From Acholeplasmatales bacterium (lineage in GTDB: Bacteria; Bacillota_I; Bacilli_A; Acholeplasmatales; Anaeroplasmataceae), in the NCBI GenBank assembly GCA_017449215.1, contig JAFSJY010000048.1, positions 1-38,495 on the forward strand: a stretch of 38,495 nt of DNA, given 5' to 3'. Each line of letters starts with the position of its first letter. Within the stretch, counting starts at the first letter, position 1. The notes under the pieces were generated by a model that made no database searches, had not been told where the DNA came from, and saw only the letters and a list, made by a program, of their open reading frames with translations. The position numbers were made by a program, and so were the translations under genes. This document shows, in pieces, positions 14,971 through 24,295 of this stretch.

Positions 14971-16545
14971 TTATTCCTCTCCTAAGAATTCCTCATAAGT
15001 AGTCATTCTATCTGTAATAGAGCCATCCTTGTTAAATGCAATGATTCTATTTCCAACTGTTTGTAATAATTCTGCGTCATGAGATGAGAATAGGATATTA
15101 CCTTTATAGTTTGTCATACCCTCATTTAATGCAGTGATTGATTCAAGGTCTAGATGGTTTGTTGGATCCTCTAGCATTAGAATGTTTGGAGATTCAAGCA
15201 TAAGCTTTGCAAACATACATCTAACCTTCTCACCACCTGATAATACATTACACTTCTTTAATGATTCCTCACCAGAGAATAGCATTCTACCTAACCATCC
15301 TCTAATAAAGCTTTCTGTTTGATCCTGTGGTGAATATTGTCTTAGCCAATCAACAAGTGATAGGTCCTTATCAAAATATTCCTTATTATCCTGAGGTAAA
15401 TATCCAACAGATGTTGTAATACCCCACTTAAACTTACCGGTATAATCAGTATCCTTACCAGCTAAGATATTGAATAAAGATGTAATTTGTACTGATGATT
15501 CAGCTAAGAATGCAATTTTATCATTCTTATTAACTGTAAATGATATATCATTAAATACACCCTTCTTTGTTAAATGCTCAACAAATAGGATATCATTACC
15601 AACCTCTCTATTTGGCTTAAATCCAATGAATGGATAACGTCTAGATGATGGTTCAATATCATTAACATCAATCTTTTCTAGTAACTTCTTTCTAGATGTC
15701 GCTTGTTTAGATTTAGACTTATTAGCACTGAATCTTGCGATGAATTCTTGTAATTCCTTAATCTTATCCTGAGCCTTCTTATTTTGATCCTTAGCTTGCT
15801 TTAGGGCTAATTGTGAAGATTCATACCAGAATTCATAATTACCAACATATAATTTAATCTTACCGAAATCAACATCACAAATATGTGTACAAACATTATT
15901 TAAGAAATGTCTATCGTGAGACACGATTAATACAGTATTTTCAAAATTTAATAAGAAATTTTCTAACCATCTTGTAGACTTATAATCTAGGTTGTTTGTA
16001 GGCTCGTCTAATAATAAGATATCTGGATTACCGAATAATGCTTGAGCTAATAATACCTTAATCTTAATCTTAGCATCGATATTTTCCATTAGCTCATAAT
16101 AGCATTCCTCAGGTACACCTAAGCCGGCAAGTAATGTTTCAGCATCACTTTCAGCCTCCCAGCCACCAAGCTCGGCGAATTCACCCTCAAGTTCTGCGGC
16201 TAGTAAACCATCAGCCTCACTAAAATCAGCCTTTTCATATAAAGCATCCTTTTGGTCTCTAACCTCGATTAATCTCTTATGACCTAATAAAACAGTATTT
16301 AATACAGTCTCACTATTATATGCATTTTGATCCTGCTTTAATACTGACATTCTTTCCTTCTTATCAATAATAACTTCTCCAGTATTTGATTCTAACTCAC
16401 CAGATAAAACCTTTAAGAATGTTGATTTACCAGCACCATTAGCACCGATAATACCGTAACAATTACCCTTAGTAAATTGTAAATCAACATGCTCAAATAG
16501 CTTTCTAGAACCAAATTGTACTCCTAAATTTACACACTTAAGCAT
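14971..16545 (-). CDS. ABC-F family ATPase, YbiT-like, with one degenerate ATP site
   Basis: 524 aa with two NBDs and no membrane segments, a ribosome-associated ABC-F protein. NBD1 has an intact Walker A GANGAGKST (about 36-44) and Walker B LLLDEPTNNLD, but the signature is degenerate (IDAKIKIKVLLAQ). The linker (about 230-300) is Lys/Gln-rich and coiled, as in the P-site tRNA interaction motif. NBD2 lacks Walker A (LAESSVQIT near 345-353) and has Walker B LMLEDPTNHLD (E459-D460 order swapped), but keeps LSGGEKVR. So only the composite site of Walker A1 with signature 2 looks competent. YbiT-like proteins often have a weak NBD2 P-loop. Role in antibiotic resistance or translation rescue is not decidable. 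SD GGGGAGG; co-transcribed with pcrA. Confidence 0.85.
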   Translation of the reverse strand: MLKCVNLGVQFGSRKLFEHVDLQFTKGNCYGIIGANGAGKSTFLKVLSGELESNTGEVIIDKKERMSVLKQDQNAYNSETVLNTVLLGHKRLIEVRDQKDALYEKADFSEADGLLAAELEGEFAELGGWEAESDAETLLAGLGVPEECYYELMENIDAKIKIKVLLAQALFGNPDILLLDEPTNNLDYKSTRWLENFLLNFENTVLIVSHDRHFLNNVCTHICDVDFGKIKLYVGNYEFWYESSQLALKQAKDQNKKAQDKIKELQEFIARFSANKSKSKQATSRKKLLEKIDVNDIEPSSRRYPFIGFKPNREVGNDILFVEHLTKKGVFNDISFTVNKNDKIAFLAESSVQITSLFNILAGKDTDYTGKFKWGITTSVGYLPQDNKEYFDKDLSLVDWLRQYSPQDQTESFIRGWLGRMLFSGEESLKKCNVLSGGEKVRCMFAKLMLESPNILMLEDPTNHLDLESITALNEGMTNYKGNILFSSHDAELLQTVGNRIIAFNKDGSITDRMTTYEEFLGEE

Positions 16546-16570
16546 AAATAAATCCTCCCCATTAATTAAT

Positions 16571-16597
16571 ATAAGGGCTGCAAATTGCAGTCCTTAT
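16571..16597. other. Stem-loop between glnS and the ABC-F gene
   Basis: An 11-bp stem ATAAGGGCTGC / GCAGTCCTTAT (one G-T) with a 5-nt loop in the 56-nt gap after the glnS stop. There is no T-run on the minus strand, so it is a weak terminator at best; an mRNA processing or attenuation role is possible. Confidence 0.5.
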
Positions 16598-16601
16598 TAT
16601 T

Positions 16602-18245
16602 TTACTTCTTAAATGATGACTTTAAGCCACATGTTCTATTGAATACTAGCTTTTCACTTGTAGAATCCTTATCAGTTACATAATAACCATTTCTAATAAA
16701 TTGATAATGGTCTAAAGGCTTTGTGTCCTTTAGGAATGATTCTACATAACCATTTGAAATGATTAATGAATTTGGATTTAATTTTTCCATGAAATCTAAA
16801 TCCTTATTTTCTTCTGTTTCATCAACCATTAATGGCTCTAATAATCTAAATTCTGCAGGAATTGCAGTTGCGGCATCTACATAATGAAGATTACCATTTG
16901 GCTTTCTTTCATTAAAGTCGCTTCTCTTAGTATCTGGATCATATGTTGCGTGAACACATGTGATATTACCATTCTCGTCCTTTTCTACTGATGTAGCCTT
17001 AATAAAGTAAGCTCTCATAAGTCTTACTTCAACATTTAAAGCTAATCTCTTCCAATTCTTATTAGGCTTTTCCTCAATGAAGTCTTCTCTTTCAATATAG
17101 ATTTCTCTAGAGAAAGATAATTTTCTTGAGCCTAATTCAGGATTTTCAGTATTGTTTGGAGCTTCATTCCATTCAACCTGTCCTTCTGGATAATTATCAA
17201 TAATTACCTTTAATGGATTGATAACTGCATTAGGTCTTAATGCCTTAAGCTTTAAGTCCTGACGTAATTCCTCATCTAATGTATCAGCCTCAACAGTTGA
17301 ATTAATTCTAGATAGACCTGTACCTAAAATGAAATTTCTAATGGCATCAGGTGTAAATCCTTTTCTTCTTAGACCACATAAAGTAGGCATTCTTGGATCA
17401 TCATATCCAGAAACCTTACCAGAATCAACTAAAGCTCTTAAATATCTCTTTGACATAATTGTATTAGTAATATTTAATCTACCAAATTCATACTGATGTG
17501 GTGTATGCTCCATCTCACACTTCTCAATGAACCAATCATATAAGATTCTATGGTTGTCATATTCTAATGAACAAAGTGAATGAGTGATTCCTTCAAATGC
17601 ATCCTGAAGTGGATGAGCAAAATCATACATAGGGAAGATACACCATTTAGTACCCTGTCTATGATGATTTAAATGTAATATACGATACATTGCTGGGTCT
17701 CTCATATTGATATTTGGATGAGACATATCAATCTTAGCTCTTAATGTCTTTTCTCCATCCTTATATTTACCAGCACGCATTTCTTCAAATAATTTTAAAT
17801 TTTCTTCTACTGATCTATCTCTACAAGGAGAATTCTTACCTGGTTCAGTTAATGTACCACGATATTTAGACATTTCCTCCTGTGATAAATCATCAACATA
17901 TGCTAAGCCCTTCTTAATTAAAAGGATTGCCTTCTCATAAGTTTTTTCGAAATAATCAGAACCATAAAATACATTAGTAGGCTTATAACCTAACCATGCT
18001 AAGTCCTCAATAATACCATCAACAAATTCCTTATCTTCCTTTGCTGGATTAGTATCATCAAATCTTAAATTTGTAGTTCCATTAAATGCCTTAGCTAATT
18101 CAAAGTTAGTAATGATAGCTCTAGCATGACCTATATGTAAATAAGCATTAGGCTCAGGTGGGAAACGAGTTGCTATCGCATCTACCTTACCATCTCTTAA
18201 ATCATTTTCCATTATAGTTTTGATAAAATTATTAATCTCTGCCAT
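16602..18245 (-). CDS. glnS: Glutaminyl-tRNA synthetase
   Basis: 547 aa class I synthetase that charges tRNA(Gln) in the cytoplasm. It has the Rossmann motifs HIGH (37-40) and MSKR (in TIMSKRYLRALV), the GlnRS-type RFPPEPNAYLHIGH and the insertion YFEKTYEKAILLIKKGLAYVDDL. The C-terminal anticodon-binding beta-barrels (KLSFSREIYIEREDF, LNVEVRLMRAYFI) are complete. Start ATG 18245 follows GGGAGTG; an in-frame GTG at 18254 lies inside that SD. GlnRS in Bacillota reflects acquisition from other bacteria; many relatives use GatCAB instead. No T-box leader is visible in the 114-nt upstream gap. Confidence 0.95.
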   Translation of the reverse strand: MAEINNFIKTIMENDLRDGKVDAIATRFPPEPNAYLHIGHARAIITNFELAKAFNGTTNLRFDDTNPAKEDKEFVDGIIEDLAWLGYKPTNVFYGSDYFEKTYEKAILLIKKGLAYVDDLSQEEMSKYRGTLTEPGKNSPCRDRSVEENLKLFEEMRAGKYKDGEKTLRAKIDMSHPNINMRDPAMYRILHLNHHRQGTKWCIFPMYDFAHPLQDAFEGITHSLCSLEYDNHRILYDWFIEKCEMEHTPHQYEFGRLNITNTIMSKRYLRALVDSGKVSGYDDPRMPTLCGLRRKGFTPDAIRNFILGTGLSRINSTVEADTLDEELRQDLKLKALRPNAVINPLKVIIDNYPEGQVEWNEAPNNTENPELGSRKLSFSREIYIEREDFIEEKPNKNWKRLALNVEVRLMRAYFIKATSVEKDENGNITCVHATYDPDTKRSDFNERKPNGNLHYVDAATAIPAEFRLLEPLMVDETEENKDLDFMEKLNPNSLIISNGYVESFLKDTKPLDHYQFIRNGYYVTDKDSTSEKLVFNRTCGLKSSFKK

Positions 18246-18307
18246 AATTTTCACTCCCTTACAACGATATTAATATTATATATTAAAACATTAAAAAACG
18301 CCACATT

Positions 18308-18358
18308 AAAGTAGAAATTGGACAGCCATTTATAAAGCTGTCCGTTCTTCTATACTTT
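18308..18358 (-). terminator. Terminator of the t6A operon
   Basis: Core stem GGACAGC (18320-18326) / GCTGTCC (18337-18343), extended imperfectly by AAAGTAGAA / TTCTTCTATACTTT outside it. It lies right after the tsaD stop. Confidence 0.7.
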
Positions 18359-18359
18359 T

Positions 18360-19373
18360 TTATAATTCGTATCTATCCTCTAATTCTAGTGAAGCAGTCG
18401 CATTTAAACTCATATCTGCATATTCATTAGGATAAGCCTTATGCTGATAATATCCAGCAACAGCTATCATAGCTGCGTTATCTGTACAATATTTGATAGA
18501 TGGAATACATACATTAAATCCCTTAGCTTCTCTTTCAAATCTTTCCTTTAGTCCCTTATTAGCTGAAACACCACCAGCAACGATAATATTAGGAACATTC
18601 TTTTCCTTAGCTAGAGCTAATGTTTTTCTAACTAAAACCTCAGTTACAGAATCCTGGAATGATGCACATAGATTATTGCAATCTATTGTTTCTCCTCTTT
18701 GCTCTGCATTATGAGCTAAATTAATAACTGCACTCTTTAATCCTGAGAATGAGAAATTATAAGAGCCATCCTCTAGATAAACTCTAGGTAGCTTATAAGT
18801 ATCCTTACCTAAATGAGCTAATCTATCAACATGAGGACCTCCTGGATAAGGTAATCCTACAACACGTGCAACCTTATCATATGCTTCACCTACGGCATCA
18901 TCTAATGTTTCACCAATTATTTCAAATTTAAAATGGTCCTTCATATAAATTAATTCAGTGTTACCGCCAGATACTAATAATGCAATAAGAGGAAATTTCA
19001 TCTCATGCTCAATCGCATTTGCATAAATATGACCAGCTAAATGATGAACACCAATAATTGGCTTATTATACATTAATGCAAAAGTCTTAGCTGCATTTAC
19101 ACCAACTAATAAAGAACCAATTAATCCAGGTCCTTCTGTTACTGCAACCAAATCAATATCCTCAGGTTTTACACCAGCAACCTTAAATGCTTCCTCAAAA
19201 ACCATAGTTATTTGATAAACATGATGACGAGAAGCTACCTCAGGTACCACTCCACCAAACTTTTCATGTATTTTAATTTGAGTATTAATAACATTAGATA
19301 AAACCTCTTTACCATCTCTTACAATGGCAACACTAGTTTCATCACAGCTTGATTCAATTCCAAGCACTAGCAT
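18360..19373 (-). CDS. tsaD: tRNA N6-threonylcarbamoyladenosine transferase subunit TsaD
   Basis: 337 aa, catalytic subunit of the TsaBDE complex that transfers threonylcarbamoyl to A37 of ANN-decoding tRNAs. ASKHA fold: IESSCDETS at the N-terminus, the metal-binding H111-x3-H115 (HHLAGH), [17 protein letters not shown] and the C-terminal [15 protein letters not shown] with [10 protein letters not shown]. The length is standard. Its ATG overlaps the ybaK stop by one nucleotide (TAATG). All other bacterial t6A complex partners except the TsaC synthase are in this operon. Confidence 0.97.
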   Translation of the reverse strand: MLVLGIESSCDETSVAIVRDGKEVLSNVINTQIKIHEKFGGVVPEVASRHHVYQITMVFEEAFKVAGVKPEDIDLVAVTEGPGLIGSLLVGVNAAKTFALMYNKPIIGVHHLAGHIYANAIEHEMKFPLIALLVSGGNTELIYMKDHFKFEIIGETLDDAVGEAYDKVARVVGLPYPGGPHVDRLAHLGKDTYKLPRVYLEDGSYNFSFSGLKSAVINLAHNAEQRGETIDCNNLCASFQDSVTEVLVRKTLALAKEKNVPNIIVAGGVSANKGLKERFEREAKGFNVCIPSIKYCTDNAAMIAVAGYYQHKAYPNEYADMSLNATASLELEDRYEL

Positions 19374-19855
19374 TATACATCACTCCTTGTAATCTCTTTA
19401 AAGCTTACTCTAATAAGCTTTTCAATATCCTTAGGATTCATTTCAATTTGAAGTCCTATCTTACCACCAGAAAAAATAATATTCTCATATAATAAAGCAG
19501 ATTCATCTATGATAGTAGGGAATACCTTCTTCATACCAATAGGTGAGCATCCACCTCTAATATATCCAGTAACATTATTTATATCCTTAACAGCTATCAT
19601 TTCTAAAGATTTAACACAAAATGCCTTAGCTGCCTTCTTTAAATCTAATTCCTGCTTTACAGGAACAACACATACATAATATATTTTATCATTACCAACA
19701 GTAACTAATGTTTTAAAAACAGTATCAGGATTTTGATTTAATAATTGTGCTACTGTTTCACCATCAACACAAACACCATCCTCATGAGGATATTCATAGG
19801 TATTATATTTAATTTTCTTTTGATCTAGCATTCTAATTGCATTAGTTTTTTCCAT
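19373..19855 (-). CDS. ybaK: Cys-tRNA(Pro)/Cys-tRNA(Cys) deacylase YbaK/EbsC
   Basis: 160 aa trans-editing enzyme that hydrolyses mis-acylated Cys-tRNA(Pro) and related aminoacyl-tRNAs. It has the YbaK/ProX fold strings TVFKTLVT, the catalytic-lysine region in FKTLV, and [14 protein letters not shown], the conserved Gly-rich loop of the family, plus GLQIEMNP near the end. SD AAGGAG lies 7 nt before the ATG, inside the upstream rimI-fusion gene, which it overlaps by 14 nt. Its placement in the t6A operon groups tRNA quality-control functions. Confidence 0.92.
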   Translation of the reverse strand: MEKTNAIRMLDQKKIKYNTYEYPHEDGVCVDGETVAQLLNQNPDTVFKTLVTVGNDKIYYVCVVPVKQELDLKKAAKAFCVKSLEMIAVKDINNVTGYIRGGCSPIGMKKVFPTIIDESALLYENIIFSGGKIGLQIEMNPKDIEKLIRVSFKEITRSDV

Positions 19856-20993
19856 CTTCTAACTCCTTAAAGAAGCTATAATTATCCCTTATTTCTATAA
19901 ATCCCCAAGACTTATAAATATTTATTGGATAATCATCCTTTTCAGCCTCAATATCAATTAATTTAATTCCTCTTTTTTCTAAATCAACTAAAGAATAATT
20001 AAATAATGCTTTGCCATATCCCTTATTTCTATATGACTCTAAAATAACAAATTCCTCAAGTTTAGCCATAGATTCATAAACATAGGCATGAATCATACCA
20101 ACTAAAATATCATTATCAAATGCTAAATAACAAATGAATTTATCATTATTAGCTAGCATATCAGTTAATCTATTAGCATTACCTACTGCGTAGATTTCAC
20201 CAAATCTTAAATCTTCCTTATAAATGAAATTTCTTAAATTTGCATAATCATTAAATTCAAAGATTCTACATTTATAATCATTTACATTATTAAGCTTAAG
20301 ATTATAAATATGACTTACTAGATTTACAGTAATATCCTTTTCATAATCCTTTAAATATTCGCTTAAATCAACATTTGAATCAATCTTGATAAATTTTCTT
20401 TTGTTATCCTTTAAAATTGATTTAATGCCCTTTTTATCATTAGTTACATAGAAATTAGAACAATACTTATCCTTTTGATTATCATCATAATAATTAATGT
20501 AATTATCATGAATTTCCTTTTTAGAAAACTCTAAAGTATAATTCTCCTCTATCTCATCAATATCTATAAATTTAAATTCAAGTACTAAGGCATTTTCACC
20601 ATTACTATAATAATTCTTTCTTACAGATATTTGCTTATAACCAATCTTTTTATATAGGTTAATAGCATTTATATTTGATTCTCTAACCTCTAAAATAGAT
20701 GATTTAGCACCTAATGTATTTAGGTATGATAATACATAGGAAATAAGCTTTTTACCTATTCCTTGATGTTGATATTCCTTATCAACACAGAAATTTAATA
20801 TTTCAACTATTTCACCATCAAACATAGTTGAAATATAGCCTAATAGCTTATTATTTTCTACATAACAATAATAATATGCCAAAGGTGATCTAATAGCCAT
20901 ATCTAGCATCTTTTCACCTAAGGTAGTTCCTAATGTATTATTTTCAAGCTCAACTATTTTAGATACATCATCATAATTAATTCTTCTTATCAT
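19842..20993 (-). CDS. rimI: RimI-like acetyltransferase fused to a second GNAT domain
   Basis: 383 aa, over twice the normal RimI length (about 150). Residues 1-147 are a complete RimI-type GNAT: IVELENNTLG, acetyl-CoA loop YQHQGIGKKL, then ESNINAINLYKKIGY. Residues 150-235 form a poorly conserved linker region, perhaps a decayed domain. Residues 239-383 are a second GNAT with YRNKGYGKALF and INIYKSWGFIEI. RimI acetylates the N-terminus of ribosomal protein S18; it is classically encoded between tsaB and tsaD, as here. The start overlaps the tsaB end by 17 nt and has GGAGAG upstream. The acceptor of the second domain is unknown. I see no internal SD or frameshift suggesting two genes. Confidence 0.8.
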   Translation of the reverse strand: MIRRINYDDVSKIVELENNTLGTTLGEKMLDMAIRSPLAYYYCYVENNKLLGYISTMFDGEIVEILNFCVDKEYQHQGIGKKLISYVLSYLNTLGAKSSILEVRESNINAINLYKKIGYKQISVRKNYYSNGENALVLEFKFIDIDEIEENYTLEFSKKEIHDNYINYYDDNQKDKYCSNFYVTNDKKGIKSILKDNKRKFIKIDSNVDLSEYLKDYEKDITVNLVSHIYNLKLNNVNDYKCRIFEFNDYANLRNFIYKEDLRFGEIYAVGNANRLTDMLANNDKFICYLAFDNDILVGMIHAYVYESMAKLEEFVILESYRNKGYGKALFNYSLVDLEKRGIKLIDIEAEKDDYPINIYKSWGFIEIRDNYSFFKELEDGKN

Positions 20994-21564
20994 GAAGATT
21001 TCTCTCCGCTTCTGTATCTCTTAAATAATTAGGAACTAATAAATGAGGCTCATCTACCTTTACCTTATACTTTAAGCAATATAAAGGATCAACCTTCATA
21101 TTATCCTCAGTAACATCATAGTCATGTTCCTTATTTAATAATTCATTTGTATCATACATACACTCATTTAGGATATATTCATCATTATTAGTATTTAATA
21201 TCATTCCAAATGAATTGCCACGTCTAGCATCTATTCTAGCTAAAACATTACCCTTATAGCCAGATGCCATTAGCTTTAATGTAGAAATTGAATATAAGTT
21301 CTTATTTCCAAATACAGATAGCATCTTACAAACTGTAACTGCCATTCTTACACCAGTATATGAACCAGGTCCGATACCTACAATAATATCATCTAAATCA
21401 AATGCCTTAATATTGTTTTCATTCAGTATTTCTTCTACCTTTAAAACAATATTTTTAGCATGGTCATTTCTTCCCTCTAAATATATTTCCTTTAAAACAT
21501 TATTATCCTTAAGAAGAGCAACATATAATGTTTTAGTTGCTGAATCTAAAATTAAAGTATACAT
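20977..21564 (-). CDS. tsaB: tRNA t6A biosynthesis protein TsaB
   Basis: 195 aa, the non-catalytic ASKHA-fold partner that dimerises with TsaD in the t6A complex. Starts ILDSATKTLYVAL and contains the hallmark VGIGPGSYTGVRMAVTVCKML followed by VLARIDARRGNSFG. It is a little shorter than typical (about 220-230 aa) at the C-terminus. The start overlaps the tsaE stop by one base and the end overlaps the rimI-like gene. Confidence 0.93.
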   Translation of the reverse strand: MYTLILDSATKTLYVALLKDNNVLKEIYLEGRNDHAKNIVLKVEEILNENNIKAFDLDDIIVGIGPGSYTGVRMAVTVCKMLSVFGNKNLYSISTLKLMASGYKGNVLARIDARRGNSFGMILNTNNDEYILNECMYDTNELLNKEHDYDVTEDNMKVDPLYCLKYKVKVDEPHLLVPNYLRDTEAERNLHDKKN

Positions 21565-22007
21565 TATAATGCCTCCTCAATTTCCTTATATCTACCAATA
21601 CCTGTAATATTTATTTTTCTATTAAATTCATCTATTCTTTTCATCTCAATTAATAAATATTCATTAGGCAATAATTCTTCTACCTGATATGGCCATTCAA
21701 TTACACATACATTGTTACTTTCAATGTGCTCCTCTAGATCAAAATCATTATTTATACCATCTAAACGATATAAATCTAAATGATGTAAATCACATCTAGA
21801 TCCCTTATATTCCTTAACAATTGTAAATGTTGGAGAATTAATAATTTTAGTGACACCTAATGCTTTACCAATACCTTTTGTAATTGTTGTTTTACCACAT
21901 GATAAATCACCAACTAATAGCACTGTATCAGATGCCTTTAATAAATTACCAATTTTTTCTCCTAATGAAACTGTTTCATTAGCATTTGAAGTTTTAAATG
22001 TCTTCAT
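21564..22007 (-). CDS. tsaE: tRNA t6A biosynthesis ATPase TsaE
   Basis: 147 aa P-loop protein that resets the TsaBD complex by ATP hydrolysis. Walker A is GDLSCGKTT (about 34-42; the usual form is GDLGAGKTT), followed by NSPTFTIVKEY, HLDLYRL and the Walker-B-like VCVIEWPYQVEELLP. It is the first gene of the operon, with SD GAGGTGG and a near-consensus promoter. Confidence 0.95.
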   Translation of the reverse strand: MKTFKTSNANETVSLGEKIGNLLKASDTVLLVGDLSCGKTTITKGIGKALGVTKIINSPTFTIVKEYKGSRCDLHHLDLYRLDGINNDFDLEEHIESNNVCVIEWPYQVEELLPNEYLLIEMKRIDEFNRKINITGIGRYKEIEEAL

Positions 22008-22030
22008 ATAACCACCTCAAGTCCCTATAT

Positions 22031-22058
22031 ATTATACTCTTATTTTAATAAAATACAA
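22031..22058 (-). promoter_or_regulatory. Promoter of the tsaE-tsaB-rimI-ybaK-tsaD operon
   Basis: On the minus strand TTGTAT (22053-22058), 16-nt spacer, TATAAT (22031-22036), 24 nt upstream of the tsaE start. It overlaps the T-rich tail of the upstream gene's terminator. Confidence 0.7.
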
Positions 22059-22080
22059 AAGACATTGAATGTTATTCAAT
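22059..22080 (-). terminator. Terminator overlapping the DUF1016 stop codon
   Basis: Stem ATTGAAT (22074-22080) / ATTCAAT (22064-22070) with a 3-nt loop, then GTCTTTTG on the minus strand. The stop codon TAA (22072-22074) lies in the hairpin. Confidence 0.65.
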
Positions 22081-23043
22081 TTCTTTTAATCTCTTTTCTA
22101 AATATTCAGGCAATTCTTCTATTATCTTATACTTTGATACACCTAATTTTAATGTACTTCTATTTAATGATGTCTTAGCTACATAGTTATCGGCATCCTT
22201 ACAAAGTAATAAACCAATAGTTTCGTTATCTCCTTCAGTTCTTTCCAAGTCATCTACTGCATTCACATAGAATATTAATTGACCTAAATGATCTGGCTTA
22301 AACTTTCCTAATTTAACTTCAATTACTACATAGGCATGTATCTTCGTATGATACATTAATAAATCAACATAGAATTCTTCATCAGTCGGCGTAATTAATT
22401 TATACTCTTTACCTAATAAAGAAAAGCCAGAACCAAGTTCATTTAAAAATTTAATGATGTTATCTATCATTTGATTCTTTAAGTCTTTTTCGGTTTTTAA
22501 TTTATTCTTATCTAAGAAATCTATTACAATTGTATCTTTAAATAATTCCTTTATTGAATCATCTGATTTTACCACTTCAGTAGTATCTGGTTCTATTAAT
22601 GAACGTTCATATGCCTTCATCTCTATTTGGTTCATTACCATCGCTCTTGACCAGCCATATTTATGTGTGGCATTTATATACCAAAGCATTTCTTTATGTG
22701 ATTTTGATTTAGGTATAATCACAGTTACTAAAGTGCCCCAAGGAATTTGGCCAACAGGCTGTTGGCTTATTTCAACAAATGTAAATTCACTTGAAAACTG
22801 AGACATATATTTCAAATTTTGTTTTGAATATCCTTTTCCATATTCTTTTAAATCATTAGCTAGATTTTGAATATATTTACTACCCCATGTCTTTCTTTGG
22901 TTTATAATAGTACCTATTTCATAATATGTCATAATCATAGCACTATTAACTACTACCATAGCCTTATTCTGATTTTGTTTAATAGTTTCCTTAATTTTGT
23001 TTAAATCATTAAAATAATCTTTTTCTAACATTTCTTTATTCAT
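22072..23043 (-). CDS. PDDEXK nuclease-domain protein, DUF1016/YhcG family
   Basis: 323 aa. The N-terminal DUF1016_N helical region (about 10-150) has YYEIGTIINQRKTWGSKYIQNLANDLKE, GYSKQNLKYM and WGTLVTVIIPKSKS-like strings. The C-terminal PDDEXK nuclease fold carries D227 (FYVDLLMYH) and E242-V-K244 (VVIEVKLGKFKPDHLGQL). Active-site residues appear intact. Members occur alone or near restriction-modification and mobile genes; the function is not settled and a defence or DNA-processing role is an inference. Start ATG 23043 has GGAGG 8 nt upstream; an ATG at 23058 lies before that SD. It is a lone gene with its own terminator; no methylase or mobile gene is adjacent. Confidence 0.88.
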   Translation of the reverse strand: MNKEMLEKDYFNDLNKIKETIKQNQNKAMVVVNSAMIMTYYEIGTIINQRKTWGSKYIQNLANDLKEYGKGYSKQNLKYMSQFSSEFTFVEISQQPVGQIPWGTLVTVIIPKSKSHKEMLWYINATHKYGWSRAMVMNQIEMKAYERSLIEPDTTEVVKSDDSIKELFKDTIVIDFLDKNKLKTEKDLKNQMIDNIIKFLNELGSGFSLLGKEYKLITPTDEEFYVDLLMYHTKIHAYVVIEVKLGKFKPDHLGQLIFYVNAVDDLERTEGDNETIGLLLCKDADNYVAKTSLNRSTLKLGVSKYKIIEELPEYLEKRLKEIE

Positions 23044-23092
23044 GTTTTCTTCCTCCATATACAGTAATAAGAGACATGATGTGTTAAAAAAT

Positions 23093-23128
23093 TGAAAAAA
23101 AGAGCAAACTTTTTTAATTTGTTTGCTC
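23093..23128 (-). terminator. Terminator of the Ldh_2 gene
   Basis: Stem GAGCAAAC (23102-23109) / GTTTGCTC (23121-23128). The minus-strand reading runs into seven consecutive T. Confidence 0.9.
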
Positions 23129-23146
23129 AGTTTAGTTATTATTTAA

Positions 23147-24256
23147 TTACTTTTCCCAAGGGAATACATAATTTAATTTTAATGTGTCTCTAACAGCTGA
23201 CATTTCCTTCTGAACAGGCTCAGAAACAGGTACACCCTTATCCTTTCTATCCTGCCATACTAGATATTCCTTTTCACCAGCTGAATAGATTCTTTCCTCG
23301 CCAGGTGCCTTCTTAGAAGCTCTTATAGCCCTAATAATATCTCCACCCTTTTTACGACATAATTCTTCACCTAAGAAATGGTTTGTATCAATTGCGATAA
23401 AGAAATGGCCTAAGCGTGGAGATGTTTTATTTCCATCCTTATCCTTACCCTTTAAATCCTTACCATACCAGCCATCCTGTAATACTGAAGATAATAATTC
23501 GACTGCAAGTGCATATCCAAAGCCCTTATATCCACCTAATGCTTCTCCAATACCACCTAATGTAGTTAAGGCAGCCTCACCACTTCTAATCTTCTTTAAT
23601 GCAACTCCAGCATCACCCTCAACTGGCTTACCATCTAATCCAACAACAGTACCAGGATGAACATCCTCTCCTATTCTTTCATAATATTCAATCTTGCCAT
23701 TTTGAGTAATTGAAGTTGCACAATCTAAAATAAAATCAAACGGTTCATCAGTTGGGATACCAATTGTTAATGGGTTTGTTCCAAACATACCCTCAACACC
23801 AAATGTTGGGGCAACTGATGGTCTTGCATTTGTACCTGTAATACCAATACAGCCAGCCTTAGTAGCCATAGTTGCATAATATCCTGCAATACCATAGTGG
23901 CATGAATTTCTAACAACTACCATACCCATACCATATTTCTTAGCCTTTTTAATTGCAAGGGCCATAGACTTATATCCAATAACCTGACCCATTCCGTCAT
24001 GTCCATCAACTACCGCTGTAGTTTCAGTTTCCTTTATAATTTCATAATTAGTAACAGGCTTTTGAATACCATCTACAATTCTATCAATATACATTGGCTT
24101 AAATCTATTACAGCCATGAGATTCAATACCTCTTTTATCTGATTCTAATAATACATCTGTACAAATCTTAGCATCCTCTCTTGGAACACCATATCCAACA
24201 AACGCATCAGTAATAAAATCATAAGCTGTTTTCCAATCTAAAAATACTTTTCCCAT
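23147..24256 (-). CDS. Malate/L-lactate dehydrogenase-family oxidoreductase (Ldh_2)
   Basis: 369 aa NAD(P)-dependent 2-hydroxyacid dehydrogenase of the type-2 malate/lactate/ureidoglycolate dehydrogenase family, unrelated to the Rossmann-type LDH. Family marks are ESDKRGIESHGCNRF, the catalytic-His segment VRNSCHYGIAGYY, GITGTNARPSVAPTFG, FGTNPLTIGIPT and GYKGFGYALAVELLSS. The substrate (malate, lactate, sulfolactate, ureidoglycolate) cannot be fixed from sequence. SD AGGAGG precedes the ATG. It is monocistronic, with an extended -10 promoter and strong terminator. Its codon use is more GC-rich at third positions than nearby genes, consistent with high expression. Confidence 0.9.
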   Translation of the reverse strand: MGKVFLDWKTAYDFITDAFVGYGVPREDAKICTDVLLESDKRGIESHGCNRFKPMYIDRIVDGIQKPVTNYEIIKETETTAVVDGHDGMGQVIGYKSMALAIKKAKKYGMGMVVVRNSCHYGIAGYYATMATKAGCIGITGTNARPSVAPTFGVEGMFGTNPLTIGIPTDEPFDFILDCATSITQNGKIEYYERIGEDVHPGTVVGLDGKPVEGDAGVALKKIRSGEAALTTLGGIGEALGGYKGFGYALAVELLSSVLQDGWYGKDLKGKDKDGNKTSPRLGHFFIAIDTNHFLGEELCRKKGGDIIRAIRASKKAPGEERIYSAGEKEYLVWQDRKDKGVPVSEPVQKEMSAVRDTLKLNYVFPWEK

Positions 24257-24295
24257 ATTTATTCCTCCTAGTATTAATCGTTAAGTATATATTTA

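Noticed and set aside
18246-18359. Possible T-box or other riboswitch upstream of glnS
   Set aside because: The 114-nt gap contains the tsaD terminator and a short AT-rich promoter stretch. No T-box consensus and no extended structured leader is visible.
22072-23043. A restriction-modification or defence island around the DUF1016 gene
   Set aside because: Neighbours are housekeeping genes (t6A operon, dehydrogenase); no methylase, specificity subunit, integrase or toxin is adjacent.
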